From NCBI GenBank assembly GCA_016714895.1, contig JADKBV010000008.1, positions 1 through 64,000 of the forward strand: a DNA stretch of 64,000 bases, given 5' to 3'. The notes beneath the pieces are model-generated. The model saw only the letters and a program-made list of their open reading frames with translations, was not told the origin of the DNA and made no database searches. The translations under genes and the position numbers were made by a program. The stretch's first letter is position 1, and each line of letters begins with the position of its first letter. This DNA is from Saprospiraceae bacterium (GTDB lineage: Bacteria; Bacteroidota; Bacteroidia; Chitinophagales; Saprospiraceae). This document shows positions 36,841 to 45,857 of this stretch, piece by piece.

Positions 36841-38313
36841 ATGAATCGAGTTTTTATTATCATCATAAGTACCGTGTTTCTTTTTCAAACAAATATTCTT
36901 TGGAGCCAACAAACCGGAAAAGTCGCGGAAAATTCTAGAACCTCTTCCAAAAAAGAAGTGCTTAAGGCCCTGAATGCTTATGTCGAATACGTCAACGAAG
37001 TCAATAACTATCTGCCGATCATCAACAGTCTGATGGTGGATTATAATATGAAACTGAATACTTTTGTGGATTTGCCTTCACACCAGCCTTCGCAGTTTAC
37101 CAATGCATTATTTCCGGACAATCTTTTTGATGATGTAATCTTCCAGCATTCGCCCAATGCTTTGTTTCAAAAAGCCATTCAACTTTCATCCGTATTGCCT
37201 CAGGCTGACAAAACCAAGTTGGTTAGTATGGCGACACAGTTTAAAGATAATACCAGTTATATCAATACATCCAGGTTTGAAGTAGAACAAATGCTTGTCA
37301 AACTCGACCTGACAAAAATGGAAAATATTACCAAGGTGTATGATAAAATGGAGACGGTAGCCAAAGCATTTAAAGACTCCAAAAAGTTTCAGTATGAATT
37401 GGAATATCAAATCAAAACGACGTACAAAAACTTTTTGGGCGGTGCGCCGGGCAATACCGAAACCATATATAAAGCGCTTGATGAGGTCTACCATTTGGCC
37501 CGACTTGAAATAGAAGCTGTGTATGAAAATAATAATGAAGAATTACCGGGAATTATGTCATCCTTTCAACAAACCATCAATCAACTGAAAGCGATCGACC
37601 TGAAAGAATACAACGGAACTTTCTGGATGAATCCGTTTACCCAATCCAAACTGACTTCGATTGTTCAGAAAGCAGAAGGATTACAAACAGAAGCAAACAG
37701 ATTCAATTCTTTTGACAATATTCCCGAAAAATTTAATTTGTACGGACGAAATTATTATTTCTATAATCATGCATTTTTGGTAAAACTTAATCGTTTTGGA
37801 ATGGGTGTTGCCGCCGAAATAAATGAGATATATGTTAATAATAAGGTCGACAAACTGTTGTACTTTGAATTACCTTATGACTACAAGGTTGTATACCCGA
37901 GAAAAATACGGGAAGAAGTTTTCCTTCCTGCCACCGCTACTTTTATCAAAAGTGTTCCACAAAAAGTGCAGGACAGAGAAGTTGTCAAAGCAGATAGAGT
38001 GATTGAAGTCGACAGAACTGAAATAGAGTTTGAAGTATATGACCATAAGATCATTGACAATGATGTTGTCTCCATCTTATTTAACGGAGACTGGATTTTG
38101 GAAAAATTCAAAATCAATGAGAAAAAACACAAGTTTAAGATAAAACTCAATGAAAGCGGGGTCAATTATCTTTTGTTACACGCTGTTGACGAGGGTAGAA
38201 GACCACCTGCAACAATTGCCATCAACTATTATGCAAACAATGTTAAAAATCAGATTATCCTGAATTCCACCATCACAAAAAGTGAGTTGATCGAGATTGT
38301 ACTGAAGAAGTGA
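36841..38313 (+). CDS. Unknown secreted protein with C-terminal beta domain
   Basis: A 490-residue protein with a signal peptide (MNRVFIIIISTVFLFQTNILWSQ). Residues about 30-330 are mainly helical and not recognised. The last 100 residues (EIEFEVYDHKIIDNDVVSILFNGDWILEKFKI and NYLLLHAVDEGRRPPATIAINYY, quoted in parts) resemble a beta-sandwich module found at the end of other Bacteroidota exported proteins (DGDxxSLxLNG, NxLxLxAxNxGxxPPxTAxI). There is no T9SS motif. It lies 59 bp after mnmG and converges with the HEPN gene, 15 bp away. Confidence 0.8.
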   Translation: MNRVFIIIISTVFLFQTNILWSQQTGKVAENSRTSSKKEVLKALNAYVEYVNEVNNYLPIINSLMVDYNMKLNTFVDLPSHQPSQFTNALFPDNLFDDVIFQHSPNALFQKAIQLSSVLPQADKTKLVSMATQFKDNTSYINTSRFEVEQMLVKLDLTKMENITKVYDKMETVAKAFKDSKKFQYELEYQIKTTYKNFLGGAPGNTETIYKALDEVYHLARLEIEAVYENNNEELPGIMSSFQQTINQLKAIDLKEYNGTFWMNPFTQSKLTSIVQKAEGLQTEANRFNSFDNIPEKFNLYGRNYYFYNHAFLVKLNRFGMGVAAEINEIYVNNKVDKLLYFELPYDYKVVYPRKIREEVFLPATATFIKSVPQKVQDREVVKADRVIEVDRTEIEFEVYDHKIIDNDVVSILFNGDWILEKFKINEKKHKFKIKLNESGVNYLLLHAVDEGRRPPATIAINYYANNVKNQIILNSTITKSELIEIVLKK

Positions 38314-38328
38314 TAAAATTGTTTTTGT

Positions 38329-39030
38329 TTATTGTTTAAGATTTACATATTCTTGCTGAAGATAATCAAAATAGTGTTGAACTGCATCAAAAAAATGCCT
38401 CGAAACTTTTGTATTAAATGGGTGAATTAAAGATTTATCTATTTTCCTTTTTGTGTAGTCTATAATGCCCTCATAATCATTTGAAGAAGTTTTCTTATCA
38501 ATTACTGATTTATTCTCAAAATTTTGATTGCTTAAACTCGAATTACTTATAATATTTAAAAGATTACCATGCGCAATTTGATTTCTAAAAGAAACCAATT
38601 GCTTTAAAGTCTCTGCATATTTACTCTGATCTTCGGCTTTCTTAAAAAATTTTATATTACCTTTTTCAGGCAAATTATGTAAATTGTTTAGAATCTGTCG
38701 AAGTTTTAAAATAAGTGATTTATCATTAAGTTGTTTAATTCTTTTAGGATCCCCTTCTAATGGTTTTTTATTTGGATAATCAGTGTTACTTTTAATATCA
38801 TTTCTGTAAGGTGACAAAATTTCTTTAATTCTACATTCAATAGCTGCACACAAAGTTATGATTAACATAGCATGAAAAGCTGATTCAGGTAAACCATCAG
38901 AGTCCTTTTTATTTAATAACATGTCAACTACCCTTAACATATCTTTAGATTCTAATGGATTGTATTGATTGCCAAGAGACATAATTTCAGATTTTGTTAT
39001 TTTTATTAGATTATTGTTGTTGATTTTCAT
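38329..39030 (-). CDS. HEPN-domain protein, possible RNase
   Basis: A 233-residue soluble protein, rich in Lys, Asn and Ile. Residues near 145-152 read FRNQIAHG, which fits the R-x4-H motif of HEPN nucleases; the helix before it (SKYAETLKQLVS) and the early helix AMLIITLCAAIECRIKEIL fit the MAE_28990/RiboL-PSP type HEPN fold. Such proteins often act in toxin-antitoxin or phage-defence systems, but no partner gene (for example a nucleotidyltransferase) is adjacent. Its base composition is clearly more AT-rich than its neighbours, suggesting recent transfer. Function unproven. Confidence 0.6.
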   Translation of the reverse strand: MKINNNNLIKITKSEIMSLGNQYNPLESKDMLRVVDMLLNKKDSDGLPESAFHAMLIITLCAAIECRIKEILSPYRNDIKSNTDYPNKKPLEGDPKRIKQLNDKSLILKLRQILNNLHNLPEKGNIKFFKKAEDQSKYAETLKQLVSFRNQIAHGNLLNIISNSSLSNQNFENKSVIDKKTSSNDYEGIIDYTKRKIDKSLIHPFNTKVSRHFFDAVQHYFDYLQQEYVNLKQ

Positions 39031-39091
39031 ATCACTACTTTTGATTTAATAAACAATCTCCACAATACTTCAGCACCAAAAAACTAAAATA

Positions 39092-39123
39092 CCACTATAC
39101 CACACCACCACTATACCACACCA
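39092..39123. repeat. Two tandem copies of a 16-bp repeat
   Basis: CCACTATACCACACCA occurs twice in direct succession, followed by a partial third copy (CCAAAATACCA). It lies between the starts-and-ends of two minus-strand genes, about 60 bp upstream of the HEPN gene. Function unknown; a slipped-strand or protein-binding repeat is possible. Confidence 0.7.
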
Positions 39124-39148
39124 CCAAAATACCAAAAAACCTCTGGGC

Positions 39149-40036
39149 TTATTCCTTTTTCCTCTTTACCGTGAAGACTCTGCTGATGTTGAAACCGAAA
39201 TGGATGTCACCATTAGTCCAGCTGCCGGTATTTTCTGTAAAAAAGGCTTTTTCGATCATGGCTGTACTGTTGGTCACATGCAATTGGAAAACGTGTCCTC
39301 CGGTTTCGATGTCAAAACCTACTGACAATCCATTGGTATATCGTTCCAATATCTGATCAGGCAATACATAGGTGTACTCACCGTTTAAAGCAACCCTTTT
39401 GGTCAGTTTGATTCTACCGCCGATGCCTAAACCATAAACGTCGTTTTTTTCTGCAGAGGTAGCCACTAGATTTCGGTGTACCACTGTGGGGCTTAATTGT
39501 AAAGAAAAGCGATCACTGAATTTTCTTCCCAAAATCATCTGGAAAGTATAATATAACCGGGAACTGAAAAAGTTTTCTCTGTCGGGTTCCTGCCATTTTA
39601 AGGTCTGAACAGCAGTCGTCGCCAAAAAGGCTAAAGTCACCGGCATATTGCGTTTTCCTGTGCTCTGTCTTAATAATTTGTATTTGATATATCCGTCATA
39701 TGCTTTTTCAAGGCTGCTTCTCCCGACGCCGACCGTAAGTCTGTCTGTGATGCCGTAGTCAAAACCAAAACGAATCTGTGCACCATCCAATCCAAATAAT
39801 TCGTAAAATCCACCACTCAAAAAACCAAACCGGTGAGAAATTTTAAAATCCAAAACTCCGGAAGCTGTACTTTCCAATGAATGTAAGTTGACAACCCTGT
39901 TGGTTTTGAAACTTGCATCCACATATTCTGTCGTCTCTTCCTCAGGTCCCAATAAGGAAAGCAGATCCTCTTCCTGAGCGTTTGTAATCAAAGGAAAAGC
40001 CAACATTAAAACTAAAAATATTCTAGATAATACCAT
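39149..40036 (-). CDS. DUF5777 family beta-barrel protein
   Basis: A 295-residue outer-membrane barrel protein. After a signal peptide (MVLSRIFLVLMLAFPLITNAQ) and a short acidic stretch, NRVVNLHSLESTASGVLDFKISHRFG is the typical DUF5777 opening, followed by GGFYELFGLDGAQIRFGFDYGITD. The end VFTVKRKKE follows a last amphipathic strand. The family occurs near redox and cytochrome genes in Bacteroidota, but its ligand is not known. A TACTTTTG element at 40056-40063 (minus) could be its -7 promoter. Confidence 0.88.
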   Translation of the reverse strand: MVLSRIFLVLMLAFPLITNAQEEDLLSLLGPEEETTEYVDASFKTNRVVNLHSLESTASGVLDFKISHRFGFLSGGFYELFGLDGAQIRFGFDYGITDRLTVGVGRSSLEKAYDGYIKYKLLRQSTGKRNMPVTLAFLATTAVQTLKWQEPDRENFFSSRLYYTFQMILGRKFSDRFSLQLSPTVVHRNLVATSAEKNDVYGLGIGGRIKLTKRVALNGEYTYVLPDQILERYTNGLSVGFDIETGGHVFQLHVTNSTAMIEKAFFTENTGSWTNGDIHFGFNISRVFTVKRKKE

Positions 40037-40157
40037 GGTGAAAAATTTTACAGAACAAAAGTAAGATACTTTTTGAAAATTTTTCTGAAATCGTATGATT
40101 TTACACCGAATCAGGAATATGACAACCCGAATCTTCCTTTGGATTGTATTAAAGGAA

Positions 40158-40625
40158 CTATGATAACCAATCCATTATTTCTTCCGAAAGGGGTTCTGTT
40201 CCCGGGGTAAGACATTGTTCGAGATTACCTTTTTCATCGACCAAAAATTTCTGAAAATTCCAGGTTACTTCAAAGTCGCCGATACCGTTTTTGTCCTTTG
40301 AGCACAACCACTCATACAAAGGGTGGGGTTGGTCTGTGATTTTCATTTTTTTCGTAAGGGGAAAAGTAACCCCGTAATTTTTTTCACAAAATAACTGAAT
40401 CTCATTTTCGTTTCCGGGTTCCTGACCTCCAAAATCGTTACAAGGGCAACCCAAAACAATCAGTTTGTCTTTGTTTTGCTCATATAATTCCTGTAGACCG
40501 GCATATTGTCGGGTGTAGCCACATTCTGAAGCAACATTGACAATCAATACTTTTTTTCCGGAAAAATAGTCCTGCGGAATTTTTTTGCCGTTAAGGTCAT
40601 GTAAGGTAATATCCTGTAAACGCAT
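40158..40625 (-). CDS. Glutathione peroxidase family thiol peroxidase
   Basis: A 155-residue thiol peroxidase, starting at ATG 40625 (MRLQDITLHDLNGKKI). The catalytic cysteine is in NVASECGYTRQY (not selenocysteine), with CPCNDFGGQEPG and the tryptophan-containing WNFQKFLVD completing the active site; FPLTKKM is also typical. Enzymes with this layout normally use thioredoxin rather than glutathione. It follows the beta-helix lipoprotein gene by 11 bp and may be cotranscribed. Confidence 0.93.
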   Translation of the reverse strand: MRLQDITLHDLNGKKIPQDYFSGKKVLIVNVASECGYTRQYAGLQELYEQNKDKLIVLGCPCNDFGGQEPGNENEIQLFCEKNYGVTFPLTKKMKITDQPHPLYEWLCSKDKNGIGDFEVTWNFQKFLVDEKGNLEQCLTPGTEPLSEEIMDWLS

Positions 40626-40636
40626 GGTATGATGAT

Positions 40637-42094
40637 TTAAAACTCGAAACAACCGGGGTCGGGATTTGTTGTTTTCCGGTCTTTTCCGTCTATGTCTTTG
40701 GTGATAAAAATCGGTCGTGCTTTGCCCAAAGCTATAGACATGGTGTCCAAACGGTAATCCTGTTTGGTTTGATTTAAAAACAATCTTTCGCCCAATTTGA
40801 GGTTGTGGCAGTCGGAACAATGATCAAAAAAATCTGTATGATCTCCGCTTCGAAGGATTTGATTGACCTTAACTACACAATTTTCAAATTTATAAAACAA
40901 ATCCGATCTGTCTCCGACATAATCAATCGAAACTTCATCTTCATTGCTTCCGGCAAAAATACAGTTGACAAACAAAGCGTCCAATGGATTGACAAAAGCC
41001 TGTTCGCAAGGAAACTCATAACAGGTATAATTGGTCATGGAAACAGCTTCTGATTTACCTCCGTAACTGGCCACCGTACAATACTGAAACTGATAACTTC
41101 CACCGTGTCTCAGGAGGATAGCCGGACCGTCATTGTTGTAAATCAGACAATTATCGGCTTTGATAAATCCATGACGACCTATGATACCTGCATTTCCGGT
41201 ATTGTAAAAACGACAGGAGTTGAGGTCGACCCTTGCCAAAGAATCTACCTGAATGCCAATGATTGAATTTTTGATCGTCGTGTGTTCCATCATATTTCCT
41301 CTGCTACCCGGAGCAAACAAAACGCCAACCCACTGACTTTTAACATCTGCATAAGTTGGCTCAAGACGGTCACCCTGGATGATGACCGGTTGTTCGACCG
41401 TTCCTTTGGACACAATTCTGCCGTTTTGCAGACAAACGATAAGTCCGTCATTATATAATGTGGATTCATCTCTGACGATACCACCATGTACGTACACCCG
41501 GGTGCCTGCCGGAAGGTTGAGCTGGCAGCTGTCGATGTATAAGATGCCGTAGACAACATAAGGTTTCGGGTCGTCCCAGGCTACCTGTCCAAACTGACAG
41601 CTCAGCAAAGAAACCGCACCTTTATTGGTTCCGGTAATATAATTTGCATTCTGCCCGAAGGCTTCGAGGTATAGATTTTTGGTATTTCCGTTTACTTCTA
41701 CCAATATTTTTCCTTCAATGATAAAGGGACTGGCAATCAGCGGATCGTCCGGATTGATGGTGACTTCAACAAATACATATATACTGTCGTTGGCATTGAT
41801 TTCGATGTCGTTGGCTGTTGGTCCTTTGACACCCTCGACATTATATCGGAAAAACCGTTGACTTTCGGCATCCATGGTGAGATTGACCCGGACAGGCAGA
41901 TCTACCGGATTGTATATTTTGATGATTCGGGTAGCGGAACCGACTTTTGTAAAAACGGTATCAAAACGCAGGGTATCAATACTAAATCTGAGGTTTACAT
42001 CATTGCCTTCATAATAATCATCTCTGCGACATGAAAACAACAGGAGCAAACCTGCTATGAGTACAATAAAAGAAAGTTGGGTTTTTGACATCAT
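40637..42094 (-). CDS. Lipoprotein with right-handed beta-helix
   Basis: A 485-residue lipoprotein: the signal ends LLLLFSC (Cys near residue 22). The N-terminal third resembles an immunoglobulin-like domain (FDTVFTKVGSATRIIKIYNPVDLPV), and residues about 220-400 contain short repeats typical of parallel beta-helix proteins (GVLFAPGSRGNMMEHTTIKN, DNCLIYNNDGPAILLRHGG). The end DPGCFEF is shared by a conserved Bacteroidota family. A start at either of two adjacent ATGs (42094 or 42091) is possible. It lies 3 bp after the next upstream gene. Probable role in the cell envelope; substrate unknown. Confidence 0.88.
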   Translation of the reverse strand: MMSKTQLSFIVLIAGLLLLFSCRRDDYYEGNDVNLRFSIDTLRFDTVFTKVGSATRIIKIYNPVDLPVRVNLTMDAESQRFFRYNVEGVKGPTANDIEINANDSIYVFVEVTINPDDPLIASPFIIEGKILVEVNGNTKNLYLEAFGQNANYITGTNKGAVSLLSCQFGQVAWDDPKPYVVYGILYIDSCQLNLPAGTRVYVHGGIVRDESTLYNDGLIVCLQNGRIVSKGTVEQPVIIQGDRLEPTYADVKSQWVGVLFAPGSRGNMMEHTTIKNSIIGIQVDSLARVDLNSCRFYNTGNAGIIGRHGFIKADNCLIYNNDGPAILLRHGGSYQFQYCTVASYGGKSEAVSMTNYTCYEFPCEQAFVNPLDALFVNCIFAGSNEDEVSIDYVGDRSDLFYKFENCVVKVNQILRSGDHTDFFDHCSDCHNLKLGERLFLNQTKQDYRLDTMSIALGKARPIFITKDIDGKDRKTTNPDPGCFEF

Positions 42095-42097
42095 TTT

Positions 42098-42814
42098 TTA
42101 TCTTCTTCGTCCTCCGTATTTTGAACGTTTATAGTCAAAACGAAATCCCGCTCTGACCTGAAATTGTAATTGGGTAAAACCATAATTCACTGTAGTTGTT
42201 TCCAACTGATTGATAGGAATGTCATAACTTCCGGCTGAAAAAAAGTAGTAAGAAGCCATGGGTGTGAGGGTGATCAAATCGTTGATGCCCAAATCAAGCC
42301 CCAAACCTAAACCCACATGGAAAAGAAGATTTTGACTTTTCTTTTCAGTAATAGTTTCAATAAGGTCAGATGAAGCGACAGAACTGTTTGTTTGGTTGAA
42401 GGATACACCCGGTGTCACATGAAAAAAGAAACCTTTGTTGATCGATGGTCCTTGTTTTGAAAAGGTCGGACAATTACAATCTTCGTTCAGGTCGAGTGCG
42501 TATATCTGTGTATGAAAATTAAACAAAAACCTTTGCATATTGACATTGACGTCATTTGTTATATCCGTGTTTCCGTACGCGAAAGCCAGTTCCGGCAAAA
42601 ACTCAATCCGCTTTTTTTTCAGCGCAAACCAATAATCCACCCCAATTTCGTAGGAAGGGGAAAACAAATTTTTTGATCCTCCGTAAAGGTCGTGCAGAAC
42701 ATTATTGAGCTGACCGTGATTTTCAAAATTGCTTTTTACCCTGACGCCGTATTGTGCAACAACTGTCGAAGTGTAAAAACAAAAAAGGATCACAAAATAT
42801 CGGAAAAGTTTCAT
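42098..42814 (-). CDS. Outer-membrane beta-barrel protein
   Basis: A 238-residue protein, starting at ATG 42814 with signal peptide MKLFRYFVILFCFYTSTVVAQ. The remaining sequence alternates polar and hydrophobic residues and ends with a strand plus a basic tail (FRFDYKRSKYGGRRR). A short cysteine pair (NEDCNCPTF) near residue 130 could form a disulfide in a loop. It is followed 3 bp later by the beta-helix lipoprotein gene, so the two are probably cotranslated and work at the outer membrane. Confidence 0.82.
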   Translation of the reverse strand: MKLFRYFVILFCFYTSTVVAQYGVRVKSNFENHGQLNNVLHDLYGGSKNLFSPSYEIGVDYWFALKKKRIEFLPELAFAYGNTDITNDVNVNMQRFLFNFHTQIYALDLNEDCNCPTFSKQGPSINKGFFFHVTPGVSFNQTNSSVASSDLIETITEKKSQNLLFHVGLGLGLDLGINDLITLTPMASYYFFSAGSYDIPINQLETTTVNYGFTQLQFQVRAGFRFDYKRSKYGGRRR

Positions 42815-42913
42815 GTACAAGGCAGAGATTGATGAAAAATAGAAAATATCCACATCAAACGTTTTAAAAGGTAATCTTGTTGTCGAATGCGGATATTTTG
42901 AAATAAAATCTCT

Positions 42914-44209
42914 TTATAATCTGTACATGTCGAGTGCATTTTCAATGATCTCCAGTGCTTCATGGATTTGATCTTCCGTTATGACCAAAGGTGGTGCCAA
43001 ACGAATTTTATTGCCATGTGTCGGTTTTGCCAACAGGCCAAGGTCTCTGAAGGTCAGACAGATTTTCCATCCGAGATCAGAAGATTCAGGAGTGTCGATT
43101 TCTATGGCATTGAGGAGTCCTTTTCCCCGAACTTCTCTGATGATAGGATTTCGGGAAGCGATTTCGCGCAGGCCGGCTCTGAAGATATTACCCATGGCAA
43201 AGGCGTTTTCCACCATTTTTTCTTCCATCAATACCCTGACAGAAGCCATCGTCACAGCACATGCCAAAGGATTACCTCCAAAGGTAGATCCATGTTCTCC
43301 GGGTTTGATCGTCAACATCACTTCGTCATTGGCAAGAACGGCAGATACCGGCATGGTACCACCTGACAAAGCTTTGCCGAGAATGAGAACATCCGGTTTG
43401 GATGGGTTTTGTTTGCTGCAAGTACCGCCGTAACATTGACAATTGGTGCAGGTTGCCAGTAAGGAGCCTGTTCTGCCCATTCCGGTCTGAATTTCGTCAG
43501 CGACAAACAAAACATTATATTTTGTACAAAGATTTTTTACCGCAGTCAGGTAGTGATCATCAGGAACGATGACGCCGGCTTCTCCCTGGATGGGTTCTAC
43601 GATAAAAGCGGCAATATTGGGGTTGGAAGAAAGTTTTTGTTCGAGGGCGTCCACATCATTATAAGCCACTTTATCGATACCCGGCATCAGTGGGCCAAAA
43701 CCTTTGGTGCTGTCCGGATCGTTGGAAGCAGAAATGACGGAGATCGTTCTTCCGTGAAAATTATGGCTTGCAAACAACAATACTGCGTGGTTTTCCGGAA
43801 TACCTTTGACCTGATAAGCCCATTTCCTCACCAGTTTCATGGCTGTTTCTACGGCTTCGGCGCCACTGTTCATCATCAGCACTTTGTCAAATCCGAAGGT
43901 TTTGGCGAGGTATTCTTCGCAGGATCCCAAAAGATTGTTGTAAAAAGCACGTGAGGTGAGGGTCAGTTTGGAAGCCTGATCCGTCATCGCTTTGATGATT
44001 TTCGGGTGACAATGCCCCTGGTTTACCGCAGAATAAGAGGAAAGGAAGTCAAAATATCTTTTTCCATCCACATCATACAAAAAGACACCTTCGCCACGTG
44101 ACAATACGACTGGTAGCGGGTGATAATTGTGAGCGCCGTAGGTAGATTCTTTTTCTATCAATCCGATACTGAGTGCCGATAAAGCGGTGTCTGTGGTTGT
44201 ATGTGCCAT
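42914..44209 (-). CDS. rocD: Ornithine aminotransferase
   Basis: A 431-residue PLP enzyme that converts ornithine and a 2-oxo acid to glutamate semialdehyde. The opening YGAHNYHPLPVVLSRGEG, FLSSYSAVNQGHCHPKI, MNSGAEAVETA, FVADEIQTGMGRTG and the PLP lysine in LILGKALSGG are all present. An unusual feature is an insert of about 15 residues right before the PLP lysine region, with four cysteines (CTNCQCYGGTC). Most family members lack it as far as I recall. It is divergent from an Lrp/AsnC regulator. Confidence 0.94.
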   Translation of the reverse strand: MAHTTTDTALSALSIGLIEKESTYGAHNYHPLPVVLSRGEGVFLYDVDGKRYFDFLSSYSAVNQGHCHPKIIKAMTDQASKLTLTSRAFYNNLLGSCEEYLAKTFGFDKVLMMNSGAEAVETAMKLVRKWAYQVKGIPENHAVLLFASHNFHGRTISVISASNDPDSTKGFGPLMPGIDKVAYNDVDALEQKLSSNPNIAAFIVEPIQGEAGVIVPDDHYLTAVKNLCTKYNVLFVADEIQTGMGRTGSLLATCTNCQCYGGTCSKQNPSKPDVLILGKALSGGTMPVSAVLANDEVMLTIKPGEHGSTFGGNPLACAVTMASVRVLMEEKMVENAFAMGNIFRAGLREIASRNPIIREVRGKGLLNAIEIDTPESSDLGWKICLTFRDLGLLAKPTHGNKIRLAPPLVITEDQIHEALEIIENALDMYRL

Positions 44210-44226
44210 ATTTTTTATTTTATCTG

Positions 44227-44294
44227 CAAAATTATGTAAAATAAATTAATTTGTATCATTTTGTAGTCATATTTATTTTATTTAAGTAAATTTG
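44227..44294. promoter_or_regulatory. Divergent promoter region of rocD and the Lrp/AsnC gene
   Basis: On the plus strand TAAATTTG (44287-44294), with TTTG 23 bp upstream (44260-44263), could serve the regulator gene. On the minus strand TAATTTTG (44227-44234) could serve rocD. The 100-bp gap is AT rich, as expected for an Lrp-type binding region, but I see no clear operator. Confidence 0.45.
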
Positions 44295-44309
44295 TGTCAA
44301 ATTTAATTT

Positions 44310-44765
44310 ATGGATACGTCTTTGGATCAATATGACACGGCGATTTTGGAATGTTTGGAACAGGATGGAAGGGTAGCCTTCAGCCATATAGCCGGAGAGT
44401 TGGGTATTTCGAATACCATGGTTCATCAAAGAATCAACCGCCTGACCGAAAATGGGATTTTGGTAGCGGTCAGACCTGTTTTGGACGAAAAAAAACTCGG
44501 TTTTGACTGGGCCTCTTTTACCGGGCTCACCCTTGAAAAAGATTATGATTCCGACAAGGTGATTGAAGCGCTAAAAAATATTCCCGAAGTGACAGAATGT
44601 TATTATATCACGGGAGCGTTTACCTTATTTATCCGGATTACAGCCAAAAACCATGAACATATGCGCAAGGTATTGTATGAAAAAGTCGATCACATACCCG
44701 GCATAATCAAAACCGATTCATTTATGGAATTGGGATGTGCTTTTAAGCGAAATGTAAAAGTATAA
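44310..44765 (+). CDS. Lrp/AsnC family transcriptional regulator
   Basis: A 151-residue regulator. The N-terminal helix-turn-helix (LDQYDTAILECLEQDGRVAFSHIAGELGISNTMVHQRINRL, residues 5-45) is followed by the ligand-binding RAM domain with VTECYYITGAFTLFIRITAKN. It is divergent from rocD, so control of ornithine degradation is likely, by analogy with other Lrp-rocD pairs. Confidence 0.93.
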   Translation: MDTSLDQYDTAILECLEQDGRVAFSHIAGELGISNTMVHQRINRLTENGILVAVRPVLDEKKLGFDWASFTGLTLEKDYDSDKVIEALKNIPEVTECYYITGAFTLFIRITAKNHEHMRKVLYEKVDHIPGIIKTDSFMELGCAFKRNVKV

Positions 44766-45197
44766 GTTTTATATTACAAATTTCCTTCAAGAGAATTTAA
44801 GGCTTATGTGAAAGCGTTGTTTTCGTGGAATCGTCTTTTTCCGCCTTTTTGTCTTTAGCTTAAAAATATCCGGAGACGGTAAAAACAAAAAACTGTTTGA
44901 GCCAAAAATCGGACAGGAAAGAGCTTAAATGTTTTTTATTGATCCGTTTAAGAAACGCGTAAATCACCAAGGCGAGTTTTTTTTGTTTCCGGCGGGAGGA
45001 TTTTTTTAAGCGTGAAGAAGACAAAACAGCGGCGGCATTTTTTGTTTACTTTTTTTTGCTGAAGAAAAAAAGTAAAAGCCTTGCCGGCTTGAGGCGATTT
45101 TTTCTTAAAAGTTTAATTTTTAACCTTTAAATCATTTTGTAAGAGCAATCATTCAAATCTCCAATATGTCATAATATATAATTATAACAACCCGGTT
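44766..45197. repeat. Intergenic region with a long AT hairpin and decayed repeat
   Basis: No gene is seen. TTTACTTTTTTTT (45045-45057) and AAAAAAAGTAAA (45065-45076) form a 12-bp stem. Around it stand AGCGGCGGCATTTTT and GCCTTGCCGGCTTGAGGCG. I recall similar sequence blocks as scattered intergenic repeats in other Bacteroidota, but no second copy is visible in this window. The hairpin could also terminate transcription from either side. Confidence 0.5.
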
Positions 45198-45857
45198 TTA
45201 TCCCTTTTTAAGGGTGGCAATTTTGGTGGAACAACCTTTGACCACATCACCTAAAGCTACATGAATATCGGCATCAGGAGGAAGGTAAATATCAACGCGG
45301 CTGCCGAATTTAATAAAACCCATTTCGTCGCCACCCTGGTGATGGCTTCCGGTTTTTGCATAACAAACAATTCGTCTGGCCAAAGCACCGGCCACCTGGC
45401 GCAATAAAACAAGACCGCCTGAAGTTTCAATGACGACGGTTGTTCTTTCATTTTCGGTACTGGATTTTGGGTTCCATGCTGCCAGATATTTTCCAGGGTG
45501 ATATTTTTCATATACCACTTTACAACGATTCGGGTACCAGTTGATATGTACATTCAGCGGGGACATAAATACAGAGACCATTTTGCATTTGGTTTTAAGG
45601 TATTCGTCTTCAAAAACCTCTTCGATGACGACAATTTTACCGTCGGCGGGACAGATGATGGTATTTTCTTCTGTTTGTGGAAAAGTTCGTTTTGGCTTTC
45701 TGAAAAAAGAAATTAGAAAAATATATAAGGGAAGAGCCAATAATAAAAAGTAGACGGCTACCTCCGGTGCCACATATTTTACACCCAGATATAAAGCACT
45801 TAAAATAATAAAAGAAAAGGATAATGTCTGTAAACCCTCCTTGTGGATAGTCATCAT
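45198..45857 (-). CDS. psd: Phosphatidylserine decarboxylase family protein
   Basis: A 219-residue membrane enzyme that makes phosphatidylethanolamine. Two N-terminal helices (about residues 10-50) precede the catalytic part. The cleavage site that creates the pyruvoyl group is the Gly-Ser in FIKFGSRVDIYLP near residue 187; ICPADGKIVVIEE and VFMSPLNVHINWYPN are also typical. It is a short form, usual in Bacteroidota. A run of plus-strand genes separates it from cdsA (54379), which provides its pathway precursor. Confidence 0.93.
   Translation of the reverse strand: MMTIHKEGLQTLSFSFIILSALYLGVKYVAPEVAVYFLLLALPLYIFLISFFRKPKRTFPQTEENTIICPADGKIVVIEEVFEDEYLKTKCKMVSVFMSPLNVHINWYPNRCKVVYEKYHPGKYLAAWNPKSSTENERTTVVIETSGGLVLLRQVAGALARRIVCYAKTGSHHQGGDEMGFIKFGSRVDIYLPPDADIHVALGDVVKGCSTKIATLKKG

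Noticed and set aside
39092..39123. Possible CRISPR array
   Set aside because: Only two directly adjacent copies of 16 bp, without spacers; no cas genes in the window.
38329..39148. Prophage or integrated element around the HEPN gene
   Set aside because: No integrase, attachment repeats or further foreign genes are next to it.
40158..40625. Selenocysteine in the glutathione peroxidase
   Set aside because: The catalytic position is an ordinary cysteine codon in SECGYT and the frame has no internal TGA.
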